Positions 1 to 5,053 of a stretch of 5,072 bases of DNA are shown piece after piece; position 1 is the first letter of the stretch; the number at the start of each line of letters is the position of its first letter. The notes under the pieces are model-generated. The model made no database searches, had not been told where the DNA came from, and saw only the letters and a program-made list of their open reading frames with translations. This stretch comes from Bacillota bacterium (GTDB lineage: Bacteria; Bacillota; Clostridia; Acetivibrionales; DTU013), in NCBI GenBank assembly GCA_023411715.1, contig JAEYOM010000172.1, positions 1 through 5,072 on the forward strand. Direction: 5' to 3'. The translations under genes were made by a program, and so were the position numbers.

Positions 1-665
1 CATGGGCCGTGATTTCCGGTGCAGCGCCGCGTGAACATGCGCTGAGCTGCATGGATGCGGTGGATGAACACCTGTATTCCCAATACGGATTGCATCTTGT
101 CTGGCCTTCGTTCTCAACTCCCAATGACGATATTGGCTTTGTGACGAGGGTGTACAGGGGTGTTAAGGAAAACGGCGCGATTTTCAGCCACCCAAACCCC
201 TGGGCGTGGGCTGCTGAATGCATTCTCGGAAGAGGCAACCGTGTGATGAAGTTCTACGACGCGCTGCTTCCTTACAATCAGAACGATAAGATCGAAATAC
301 GCCAGTCGGAGCCCTATTCCTACTGCCAGTTTATAATGGGCAGGGATCATACGGCTTATGGCAGGGCCAGGCATCCATGGCTCACGGGCACGGCGGGCTG
401 GGCTTATTTCGCTTCGACGCACTATATGCTGGGCATACGGCCGGGTTATAACGGTCTCACAATAGATCCTTGCATACCGTCGGACTGGAAAAACTTTGAG
501 GTTTCGCGCACATGGCGCGGCGCCGTATACAAAATTTCGGTGAAAAACCCGAAGGGCGTCCAGAAGGGAGTCCGCTCCGTTACACTAAACGGGCGCGCGA
601 CGGACGGGCTGATAGCTCCCAAGGCGGAGGGCACGGTAAACAGCGTCGAAGTTGTGATGGGCTAA
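1..665 (+). CDS. GH94-type disaccharide phosphorylase, C-terminal part (5' end outside window)
   Basis: The open frame enters from the left edge (first full codon at position 3, reading W-A-V-I-S-G) and stops with TAA at 663-665. The GTG at 9 is therefore not the real start, and about 220 residues of the C-terminus are present. Family hallmarks are the run EPYSYCQFIMG followed by ARHPWLTGTAGW, then LGIRPGYNGL and IDPCIPSDW. This is the end of the (alpha/alpha)6 barrel plus the C-terminal beta-sandwich of cellobiose/N,N'-diacetylchitobiose-type phosphorylases. In this family the Thr-Gly of the TGTAGW loop helps bind phosphate. The catalytic Asp lies upstream, outside the window. The enzymes reversibly split a beta-linked disaccharide with phosphate into a sugar 1-phosphate and a free sugar, in the cytoplasm. 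The exact substrate cannot be decided from this fragment. The gene is more GC-rich than the genes to its right and is convergent with the next one. Confidence 0.9.
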   Translation, partial: WAVISGAAPREHALSCMDAVDEHLYSQYGLHLVWPSFSTPNDDIGFVTRVYRGVKENGAIFSHPNPWAWAAECILGRGNRVMKFYDALLPYNQNDKIEIRQSEPYSYCQFIMGRDHTAYGRARHPWLTGTAGWAYFASTHYMLGIRPGYNGLTIDPCIPSDWKNFEVSRTWRGAVYKISVKNPKGVQKGVRSVTLNGRATDGLIAPKAEGTVNSVEVVMG

Positions 666-775
666 GGCAAGGATAACGGGTAAGGCTAGGTATAGATCAA
701 CATAAAGCAAAGGGACGGATCTTTCGTTTCATTTTTTTCAGTAAGCTAAGGATTCAAACTATAGAATACGATAAA

Positions 776-825
776 GGAAGCGCGGGAATTTGTCTGTGGA
801 GCGAGAGGGCGGTTCCCGTGCTTCC
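776..825. terminator. Long inverted repeat between convergent genes, possible bidirectional terminator
   Basis: Bases 776-788 (GGAAGCGCGGGAA) pair with 813-825 (TTCCCGTGCTTCC) over 13 positions, with one G-U pair, around a 24-base loop. Neither side has a strong T-run: CATCCTTATT follows on the plus strand and TTTATCG on the minus strand. Terminator function is therefore an inference from its position between two converging genes. A competing smaller hairpin, 808-812 (GGCGG) with 824-828 (CCGCC), overlaps the right arm. A separate T-run at 732-738 follows the phosphorylase but has only a 4-bp stem before it. Confidence 0.35.
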
Positions 826-886
826 GCCATCCTTATTCTAACATGGTCGGATCGCCGCCGCTTGCCGATCTCCATTATTATCTCAA

Positions 887-1738
887 TTACCTCACCAAAT
901 TGGAATTTGCGGATGTAATATTATTTTGTGTTTTCTTCAAAAATGCTAATACATCCGTAATTTTCATCTGGAGACTCTCTGGAATTTCCTTTCTGCCTGG
1001 CAACACTGCCTGAAAGTATCTTTGAGTGACTAATTGCTTTTCAAATACAGGTTGCAAGCCAAAAATCCTTGAAATCTCTAACTGGAAATTCATATAATCA
1101 TATGTATCCTTCGTTCCGATATGGAATATTCCCCAAAGGTTTTCTTCGATGATATATTTAAGCCAATCAGCAATTTGAATATCAGTTGTAAAATTCACAA
1201 ATAAATTGGGATAGGTTACAATCGGTATATTATTTCTTGTATCCTCTATCAACTTTAATATTCTCGGACAATTCTTCCCCCAAATCTGCGGGATACGAAC
1301 AATAATACATCTATTGCCCAGCTTGTCTTGCAGCATCTGTTCACATTTGATTTTGAAATTACCGTAATCAGTTTCTGAACCAACTACATCCGACTCATAA
1401 TGAGGCTTCTCTTTTCTTGCGTCAAATACATTTGCCGTAGATATGTAAATGATTCTTCCATCCTTGTTTTCTGATAAATAATTGGAAACATGATTATGCG
1501 CCTCCAATTGTAATTGGAAATCCCCTCTCAGGCTTGAAATGACAATTTGTGGCCGTATACGATTCAGTATCGATTTAACTAAATTTGTATCACCAAGCTC
1601 ATATTGAAACATTCTATTATTGCCGCGGTATTGTTCTGTTTGTGTATGATAGGTTCCATATACATCATGATTTTCTTCTAATTTATGTGCAATCGCCTGT
1701 CCAGCATATCCGCTAGCTCCTAATATCAAAACCCTCAT
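887..1738 (-). CDS. Extended-SDR NAD(P)-dependent sugar reductase/epimerase (RmlD/GalE-like)
   Basis: A 283-residue protein with an N-terminal Rossmann fold. The glycine-rich nucleotide-binding motif G-A-S-G-Y-A-G is at residues 7-13, directly after the MRVLIL strand. The catalytic set of extended short-chain dehydrogenases is present: Ser100 in YISTANVFD and the Y-x-x-x-K pair Tyr125/Lys129 (YGNFK). The segment VRIPQIWGK near residue 160 and the C-terminal substrate-binding part resemble RmlD/NAD-dependent epimerase-dehydratase proteins. These act on nucleotide-linked sugars in the cytoplasm for cell-surface polysaccharide precursors. Which sugar is used here cannot be read from the sequence. 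ATG at 1738 is supported by GAGGGG at 1747-1752, 8 bases upstream. The start overlaps the stop of a short upstream coding tail as ATGA, typical of translational coupling, so the gene was probably a downstream member of an operon. No obvious promoter lies in the 80 bases upstream. The length is normal for the family and no disruption is visible. Confidence 0.85.
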   Translation of the reverse strand: MRVLILGASGYAGQAIAHKLEENHDVYGTYHTQTEQYRGNNRMFQYELGDTNLVKSILNRIRPQIVISSLRGDFQLQLEAHNHVSNYLSENKDGRIIYISTANVFDARKEKPHYESDVVGSETDYGNFKIKCEQMLQDKLGNRCIIVRIPQIWGKNCPRILKLIEDTRNNIPIVTYPNLFVNFTTDIQIADWLKYIIEENLWGIFHIGTKDTYDYMNFQLEISRIFGLQPVFEKQLVTQRYFQAVLPGRKEIPESLQMKITDVLAFLKKTQNNITSANSNLVR

Positions 1739-1794
1739 ACAACGATCCCCTCATTAAATTCCTGTTTATAAAATTTGTAATACGTCAAATCCAT
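1735..1794 (-). pseudogene. 3' coding tail of a truncated upstream gene (unknown family)
   Basis: A short frame ending DLTYYKFYKQEFNEGIVV stops with TGA at 1735-1737, overlapping the ATG of the reductase gene as ATGA. The ATG at 1792-1794 has no ribosome-binding site. The frame stays open further upstream into repeat A without recognisable protein similarity. The arrangement (overlapping stop/start, hydrophilic and aromatic C-terminal composition) suggests the last residues of a former operon partner whose body was replaced by repeat A and sequence beyond it. I do not recognise the family. An alternative is a tiny leader peptide, but the missing ribosome-binding site argues against that. Confidence 0.4.
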
Positions 1795-1820
1795 ACGCAC
1801 AGTGACCACTTTCCTAGAAC

Positions 1821-1918
1821 GCCAATTTTCCGCCCGACGGCAGAGTCCTGGCGACGTAGATGGATGGCATTTCGCACAACGTCTCAGCAGTCGTGGCACC
1901 GATGAGCTGAACCCCGGA
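1821..1918 (-). repeat. Dispersed GC-rich repeat, copy A
   Basis: About 98 bp of GC-rich sequence in an AT-rich setting, alignable over its length with copy B (2391-2489) and the two halves of copy C. Shared blocks on the plus strand are CGCCCGACGGC at 1831, GGCGACGT at 1850-1857, ATTTCGC..AACGTCTC, then AGTCG..GCACCGATGAGCTG. Read on the minus strand it can be translated as LIGATTAETL then MPSIYVAR. Copy B gives LIGVATIETL in the same register, but whether the repeat was ever coding is unclear. Orientation is assigned by its match to the intron-interrupted copy. It lies immediately upstream of the orphan tail at 1735-1794. Confidence 0.7.
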
Positions 1919-2032
1919 TGGTTACCTTTCCGTATTATTCTTAGTCAAGGTCGGTTTACCTTTTCTTTATATTCTTCCAACGTATATAAACATGGTGAAG
2001 TGACGCCATATTATATAACACTCATATTTTTA

Positions 2033-2355
2033 TTAAAGAATGAATTCGTGCTCCTCATAAATAAGTCCGCCTTTAAATTAGAAAACATCACAGGACCGCT
2101 CATTTAAATTATTACGCAAAATCGTTACAATGCGATTCTCGGAATTCCCATGATACAAACTTTCACATACAAATGAGTTATCATTGCTGGAATAAGCGTC
2201 CATAATCGTGGTTAAGTAAGCATCTATACCACAAATCATTTGTACCTTCTTTGCATGAAGTATCTTACATTAGGGTGAAGAAATTGACGATATTTTTCCC
2301 AGTCCCTTTTGTTTTCTGCTTCGAAGAAAGCCATTAGCCTCTCAATATTATTCAT
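2033..2355 (-). pseudogene. NTF2/SnoaL-like small protein, inactivated by a frameshift and a nonsense codon
   Basis: The ATG at 2355 has a good ribosome-binding site (GAGG at 2362-2365, 6-base spacing) and begins MNNIERLMAFFEAENKRDW..YRQFLHPNVRYFM. This is the N-terminal helix pair of the cone-shaped NTF2/SnoaL-like fold. That frame stops at 2236-2238. The protein continues in another frame as ICGIDAYLTTIMDAYSSND, then FVCESLYH and NRIVTILRNNL, to CDVF. An in-frame TAA (2078-2080) interrupts it there, and the remainder reads FKGGLIYEEHEFIL with a final TAA at 2033-2035. The frameshift lies at about 2240-2262. Total length (about 107 codons) is normal for a one-domain member, so this is a whole gene with two point lesions. 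Proteins of this fold include small-molecule isomerases and proteins of unknown function, and no specific role can be given. It sits between repeats A and B. Family assignment rests on remembered sequence pattern. Confidence 0.7.
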
Positions 2356-2390
2356 TACGCACCTCACAGAATATTACAATTACGCGAAGC

Positions 2391-2489
2391 GCCTTATTCG
2401 CATGACGGCCGGAGGCCCGGGCGACGTTTGATGAGCGATATTTCACCTAACGTCTCTATAGTCGCGACGCCAATAAGCTGCAACTCGCG
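2391..2489 (-). repeat. Dispersed GC-rich repeat, copy B
   Basis: About 99 bp related to copies A and C. Its left part (2399-2426) matches copy C (3528-3555) at about 22 of 28 positions without gaps: CGC....CGGCCG.AG.CCCGGGCGACG. Its remainder matches copy A (ATTTCAC..AACGTCTC..AGTCGCGACGCCAATAAGCTG). Relative to copy A it has one extra base near 2427-2430, which shifts the hypothetical reading frame. GC-rich sequence continues to about 2540, with no clear counterpart next to copy A. It begins 35 bp upstream of the start of the NTF2-like pseudogene, so any promoter of that gene would be in or beyond the repeat. A 60-codon frame across it lacks a ribosome-binding site and is not annotated as a gene. 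Confidence 0.7.
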
Positions 2490-2549
2490 AAGCCTTTCTC
2501 CCTGGTGGTGCTTGTCCACACCGGAGTCAAGGCCGGAGTTCATTTCATC

Positions 2550-2579
2550 GTTTATATACAATATGTTTATATACAATAT
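2550..2579. repeat. Perfect 15-bp tandem duplication
   Basis: GTTTATATACAATAT occurs twice head to tail (2550-2564 and 2565-2579) with no mismatch, between the GC-rich flank of repeat B and the end of the isomerase gene. It is probably a slippage duplication in AT-rich intergenic DNA. Two copies do not make a regulatory array. Confidence 0.85.
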
Positions 2580-2629
2580 GAAGTAAAAAACTTCTGATTA
2601 TGCTTATTTCGCAAAGTTATAAAGAATCC

Positions 2630-3400
2630 TTATTTTTTACTGAATCTTAATGTTTCCAGTCTTTTAGCTTTTTCAAACGCTTCGTAAAGAAATTCCTCTG
2701 CAGATAGATCCTTATAATCCCAATTCATGACCTCTATTGCAGTCGCACCGGAATAACCTGTTTCCGCAATCTTTTTCATGGCTGCAGGCCAATCAATTGT
2801 GCCGTCAAAGGGTAATCGGTGTATGGTGTTTCCGTTATAATCATGTAAATGTAATGCCATCAAACGTGAACCGTACTTGGATAATAAATCATAGCTCGGA
2901 TAATAGTGGTAGTGATGGCAGCAGTCATAACAGAATCCTATGCGCAGGGAATCCACTTGCTCCAGCGTATATGACAAATTAGTGAAATTCCGTAAATTCT
3001 CCAGCGCAACATTGACGCCCAGTTGTTCAGCCTTTTCAGCAATTCTCTTGATTCTATCCAGTCCCAATGCGTTATACGGTTTGTCATCGTTCGGCAGATG
3101 CACCACCATGGTCGGAATCTCAAATTCTGCGCAATTCGCGACACATTGCAAATAGCAATCGATCGAGGCTTCACCGTCCAGATTATCAAGCCAGATGTTG
3201 TCTTGGACTTGGAATGGCGTGTGGATGTTTTCTATAGAAAGACCCGCTTCACGCACAATTTGCGGTCCGTTGCGGTAATCATTACGATCCAAATATTCAC
3301 TCCACCATAATAAAACACCGTCAAACCCTGCCTTTTTTATCAGCTGATAACGTTCCTTTATCGGCAATTCATAGCCGAACCAATCATAAATCGTAATCAT
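2630..3400 (-). CDS. Sugar phosphate isomerase/epimerase, xylose-isomerase-like TIM barrel
   Basis: A 256-residue cytoplasmic protein covering one complete AP-endonuclease-2/xylose-isomerase-like TIM barrel. Barrel-strand motifs appear in the usual order: FDGVLLWW (26-33), IHTPF (His60), MVVHLPND (His101), VALENL (Glu134), GFCYDCCHHYHY (Asp159, His162), ALHLHDYNG (His184, His186, Asp187), DGTIDW (199-204) and AIEVMN (Glu223). In the family the two conserved Glu residues with Asp and His bind a divalent metal and catalyse proton transfer in ketose epimerisation or aldose-ketose isomerisation. The substrate is not deducible, and members are often annotated only as sugar phosphate isomerase/epimerase. 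ATG at 3400 is set by AAGGGAG at 3407-3413, 6 bases upstream. An orphan coding tail ends 32 bp upstream on the same strand, suggesting a former operon. The run of His/Tyr/Cys around 157-167 is dense but falls at the expected metal-site strand. The gene looks intact. Confidence 0.87.
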   Translation of the reverse strand: MITIYDWFGYELPIKERYQLIKKAGFDGVLLWWSEYLDRNDYRNGPQIVREAGLSIENIHTPFQVQDNIWLDNLDGEASIDCYLQCVANCAEFEIPTMVVHLPNDDKPYNALGLDRIKRIAEKAEQLGVNVALENLRNFTNLSYTLEQVDSLRIGFCYDCCHHYHYYPSYDLLSKYGSRLMALHLHDYNGNTIHRLPFDGTIDWPAAMKKIAETGYSGATAIEVMNWDYKDLSAEEFLYEAFEKAKRLETLRFSKK

Positions 3401-3432
3401 AAGCCGCTCCCTTTCTTGCTTTTGTCCTTCTC

Positions 3433-3519
3433 TTATCTTTTCAAAACAAATTTTTGATTGGGATAATTGAACTCAACAACAAGTTCTCCTTCTCTGACGA
3501 TACCTCCTGAACATATTTT
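3433..3519 (-). pseudogene. 3' coding tail of a gene cut off at repeat C (unknown family)
   Basis: On the minus strand a frame opens right after repeat C and reads CSGGIVREGELVVEF then NYPNQKFVLKR to a TAA at 3433-3435. The alternating hydrophobic/charged pattern with NYPNQ looks like the closing beta-strands of a real protein. There is no start codon with a ribosome-binding site, and an in-frame stop (3520-3522) lies exactly at the repeat border. The best reading is that an operon gene upstream of the isomerase was truncated at this point and only its last 28 or so codons remain. I do not recognise the family. The 32-bp gap to the isomerase start fits an operon. Confidence 0.5.
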
Positions 3520-3582
3520 TTATTATTCGCCCGGCGGCCGAAGCCCCGGGCGACGTAAGTGAGCCACCCTTTCATGGTCACG
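3520..3582 (-). repeat. Dispersed repeat copy C, part downstream of the intron (3' exon)
   Basis: This is the part of copy C that follows the intron on the minus strand. It contains GTCGCCCGG and the hairpin described separately, and aligns with 1831-1880 of copy A and 2399-2450 of copy B. Read through the proposed splice junction it gives AAVTMKGWLTYVAR, in step with TAETLCEMPSIYVAR of copy A. Confidence 0.65.
3528..3552 (-). other. Very stable UUCG-capped hairpin within the repeat
   Basis: CGCCCGG (3528-3534) pairs with CCGGGCG (3546-3552). Inside it, GGC (3536-3538) pairs with GCC (3543-3545) around a loop that reads UUCG in minus-strand RNA, with a single bulged base at 3535. Copy B keeps the inner GGCC..GGCC part and copy A only a weakened form. 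On the minus strand it is followed by AATAATAAAAAATA with no T-run, so a classical terminator is unlikely. It could be a structural part of a repeat RNA. Confidence 0.6.
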
Positions 3583-3615
3583 GTAGACGCACCGGTTACC
3601 CGGCGCACCCCGCAC
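3583..3615 (-). ncRNA. Group II intron domain VI with branch-point adenosine
   Basis: Minus-strand GCGCCGG and CCGGTGC form a 7-bp stem (one G-U pair) capped by GTAA. The basal strands CGG and CTACCG leave a bulged A in CTACC, the usual position of the lariat branch adenosine. The junction to domain V is GTGCGGGG. The intron end is taken as CTAC at 3583 from exon alignment. It could be a few bases further into GTGACC. Confidence 0.6.
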
Positions 3616-3649
3616 AGTTCCCGGCGTGCGGAATTACCGCACCGGGCTC
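3616..3649 (-). ncRNA. Group II intron domain V
   Basis: A 34-nt hairpin, the canonical length. GAGCCCGG pairs with CCGGGAAC, a two-base CG bulge follows, then TGCGG pairs with CCGCA around a TAATT loop. The AGC catalytic triad on the 5' strand is intact. Opposite it the sequence reads GAAC where many introns have GTTC, so two of the basal pairs are mismatched. It lies 24 bases after the last codon of the reverse transcriptase remnant and just before domain VI, as expected. Confidence 0.7.
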
Positions 3650-3673
3650 TTCAAATATACTCGCTTCCATAAT

Positions 3674-4111
3674 CTAGGCAAAACATTCTTCCAGTCGTAT
3701 CCGATTGTCCGAGATTTCTGTTATTCTCGGTGTAATTAGCCCATACCATTTCATCTTTGCCTTGAATTCGCCCCACGTGAAGCTTTTCCTTTGACTCCTG
3801 CGGTTCAGCCATTTGAACAGTATCTTCATTGCGCCCATAAAATTCGTTAAGTCCTTTACTATTACCTACGATCCCTGGGGACACCCGGTTTCCATATTGA
3901 TAACCCTTCCATCTGTGTCCAATATGCCAGCTTTGAGCCATTTCTGTATTAGGTTCAGAAAGGCTTTATCTTTTATTCTAAGCGCTAGCATCTTCATCAA
4001 CCACTTATGGTCTATGCTATCAAAATAGCTACGTATATCGGGCCTCAATTATGTAGCTGTATTTCTGCATTAGCTCCCTATAAAGTGTATGAATCAACTC
4101 AACTACAGATG
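3674..4111 (-). pseudogene. Group II intron reverse transcriptase/maturase remnant
   Basis: Three pieces of one intron-encoded protein are visible on the minus strand. First, ELMQKYSYIIEA (to about 4043), out of frame with what follows because of one extra G in the GGG at 4040-4042. Second, DIRSYFDSIDHKWLMKMLA and on to ETGCPQGS, which is reverse transcriptase motif 1 (palm) through the PQG motif, ending in a stop at 3866-3868. Third, in the same frame, FMGAMKILFKWLNRRSQRKS then FTWGEF and GLITPRITE, the thumb/maturase (X) C-terminus, ending at 3674-3676. Between pieces two and three the region with the YADD catalytic box and the rest of the palm is missing (very roughly 150-200 residues). 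Everything before ELMQKY is also missing, and the kinase gene lies there. No endonuclease domain follows. It is certainly non-functional as a reverse transcriptase. Confidence 0.88.
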
Positions 4112-4114
4112 GGA

Positions 4115-4618
4115 TTACTTGCTCGTTACATCTAAAAAAATTATATCTACAATTTCCTCCAAACTCAATTCATTGGTTATCCTTTTTTCCGATATAATAC
4201 GAATATAATCCTTTTCTCTCCACCAACGCTTCATTTCGTTTTCACCGAATTGATCGCAATTTGGTTTTGTTTGATGCCTGGCTAATGTTTCTTCAAATGG
4301 TATGTCAAAATAATATGCATATATATTATTAAATTCTAATTTTAGCACCTCGAATAGTTCTTGATACAAATCAGAATAAAGAATTCCCTCAAGTATAACT
4401 ATATTACAATTTTGTTTTCCATATTTCGCAAGTTCAATAAGCAGTGAAATAGCTTTTGTACCCATCTCATCTTTCACCCATAGCATTTCACGCCTTATTA
4501 TATCTTGAGGTATTACTAAAGTACCTCTACCAAATTTTCTTTGCAGCAACTTTGCTGTAGTCGATTTACCACTTCCAGAATTTCCTCTTAGTATAATCAG
4601 TTTAGCTTCATTATACAT
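4115..4618 (-). CDS. Zeta-toxin/AAA_33-like P-loop kinase, 167 aa, inside the intron
   Basis: An intact small P-loop NTPase. The Walker A motif GNSGSGKST is at residues 12-20 after the strand KLIILR. Further motifs are VIPQDIIRREML (35-46), a Walker B-like strand NIVILEGIL (72-80), AYYFDIPFEETLARH (101-115) and KRWWREKDY (130-138). This fits the cytoplasmic kinase family related to zeta toxins and chloramphenicol phosphotransferase, often annotated only as kinase or AAA family ATPase. The phosphate acceptor is unknown. I chose ATG at 4618 because AGGGGA lies 6 bases upstream. The longer frame starting TTG at 4660 lacks such a site. It sits on the same strand as the intron, replacing the N-terminal half of the reverse transcriptase. 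Its stop is only a few bases before the first reverse transcriptase remnant. Its base composition is more AT-rich than the intron flanks, consistent with separate origin. No epsilon-type antitoxin gene is seen nearby. Confidence 0.82.
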   Translation of the reverse strand: MYNEAKLIILRGNSGSGKSTTAKLLQRKFGRGTLVIPQDIIRREMLWVKDEMGTKAISLLIELAKYGKQNCNIVILEGILYSDLYQELFEVLKLEFNNIYAYYFDIPFEETLARHQTKPNCDQFGENEMKRWWREKDYIRIISEKRITNELSLEEIVDIIFLDVTSK

Positions 4619-4659
4619 TGTGTGTCCCCTACAATCTTTTCCATAATAATCATCCAACA

Positions 4660-5053
4660 ATTGTACCGAGTTTCATTTCGCCCAACTGCCAGAGAAGCGC
4701 ACTTTGTCTTCAGTTTTTCCGGTTTTCACCGGCGCTTCGTAACAAAGTTTTATATCACAACTTTATATTCTTCACCATGTCCCATGGACACCTGCACCAT
4801 ATATGGCCATGCTTTACAGTTTAGGCTTTCAGGTTACGTCTTTACCCCGCTTTATACAGGTAGCATTGACAATTGTTATCTGCATAGGGGAGTATTAGTG
4901 CTTGTACTGCCTCCCACGCTGTACGTGGTTAAGCGGCAGTGATTCCGTACGGCAGAGGACTTGCACCCCTGTTTTCGACAAATCAGTTCAGCCTGTAAGG
5001 GCTGGCGCGTTTTGTTCGGGTTACCGGCCCGAACTTATCGTGCAACACGGCAC
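4660..5053 (-). ncRNA. Group II intron 5' ribozyme half (domains I-III)
   Basis: A non-coding structured stretch. From the intron start on the minus strand: a 7-bp hairpin GTTCGGG/CCCGAAC (5014-5020 with 5028-5034), a 5-bp hairpin CAGCC/GGCTG (4989-4993 with 5000-5004), then GGGGTGCAAGTCC, resembling the domain I core of bacterial group II introns. GGTGCAGG (4791-4798) can pair with the last bases of the 5' exon (TGCAG with CTGCA plus partial flanks) and is a candidate EBS1. A block at 4694-4738 has an outer GAAGCGC/GCGCTTC stem enclosing CCGGT-GAAA-ACCGG (4719-4732), a GAAA tetraloop hairpin, followed by GGGCGAAATGAAACTCGG, as in domain II/III regions. Domain borders are approximate. Short open frames here are not genes. 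Confidence 0.6.

Larger units (their letters stand above)
3583..5053 (-). mobile_element. Degenerate group II intron carrying a kinase ORF, inserted in repeat copy C
   Basis: On the minus strand the order is: a 5' structured region starting GTGCC (5053), a domain III-like hairpin block (4694-4738), a domain IV position containing a kinase gene and reverse transcriptase remnants, a 34-nt domain V (3616-3649), and a domain VI ending CTAC (3583). The borders were placed by alignment of exons. Left exon ..ATCGCGACTGCAGC joined to right exon CGTGACCATGAAAGG gives IGIATAAVTMKGWLTYVAR, the same length as IGATTAETLCEMPSIYVAR of uninterrupted copy A. GTGCC departs from the usual GTGYG start, and a start at 5048 (GTGTT) is possible. 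At about 1.47 kb it is short for an ORF-bearing intron, because the reverse transcriptase is largely deleted. It cannot encode its own maturase. Splicing or movement would need help in trans. Confidence 0.75.

Noticed and set aside
1741..1800. TTGACG followed by TATAAA as a minus-strand promoter for the reductase
   Set aside because: The spacing is only 12 bases, too short for a sigma-70-type promoter, and nothing suitable lies at 16-18 bases.
1945..2010. Short minus-strand stretch reading TLEEYKEKVNRP before a stop
   Set aside because: It looks protein-like and could be part of the gene cut by repeat A, but it is too short, has no start signals and resembles no family I know.
1802..2107. 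101-codon plus-strand open frame
   Set aside because: It starts with GTG without a ribosome-binding site, runs antisense through repeat A and then through the NTF2-like pseudogene, and shows no family resemblance.
2394..2576. 60-codon minus-strand open frame over repeat B
   Set aside because: It has no ribosome-binding site, begins in the 15-bp tandem duplication, and copies A and C do not keep the same frame through the repeat.
2577..2600. GAAGT-AAAAA-ACTTC hairpin as terminator of the isomerase gene
   Set aside because: Only five base pairs, AT-rich, and not followed by a T-run in the direction of transcription.
3651..3941. 96-codon minus-strand open frame
   Set aside because: It is out of frame with the recognisable reverse transcriptase remnants, which are read in another frame across the same bases.
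4618..4942. Plus-strand open frames of 68 and 106 codons
   Set aside because: They lie antisense to the structured 5' half of the intron, have no ribosome-binding sites and no similarity to known proteins.
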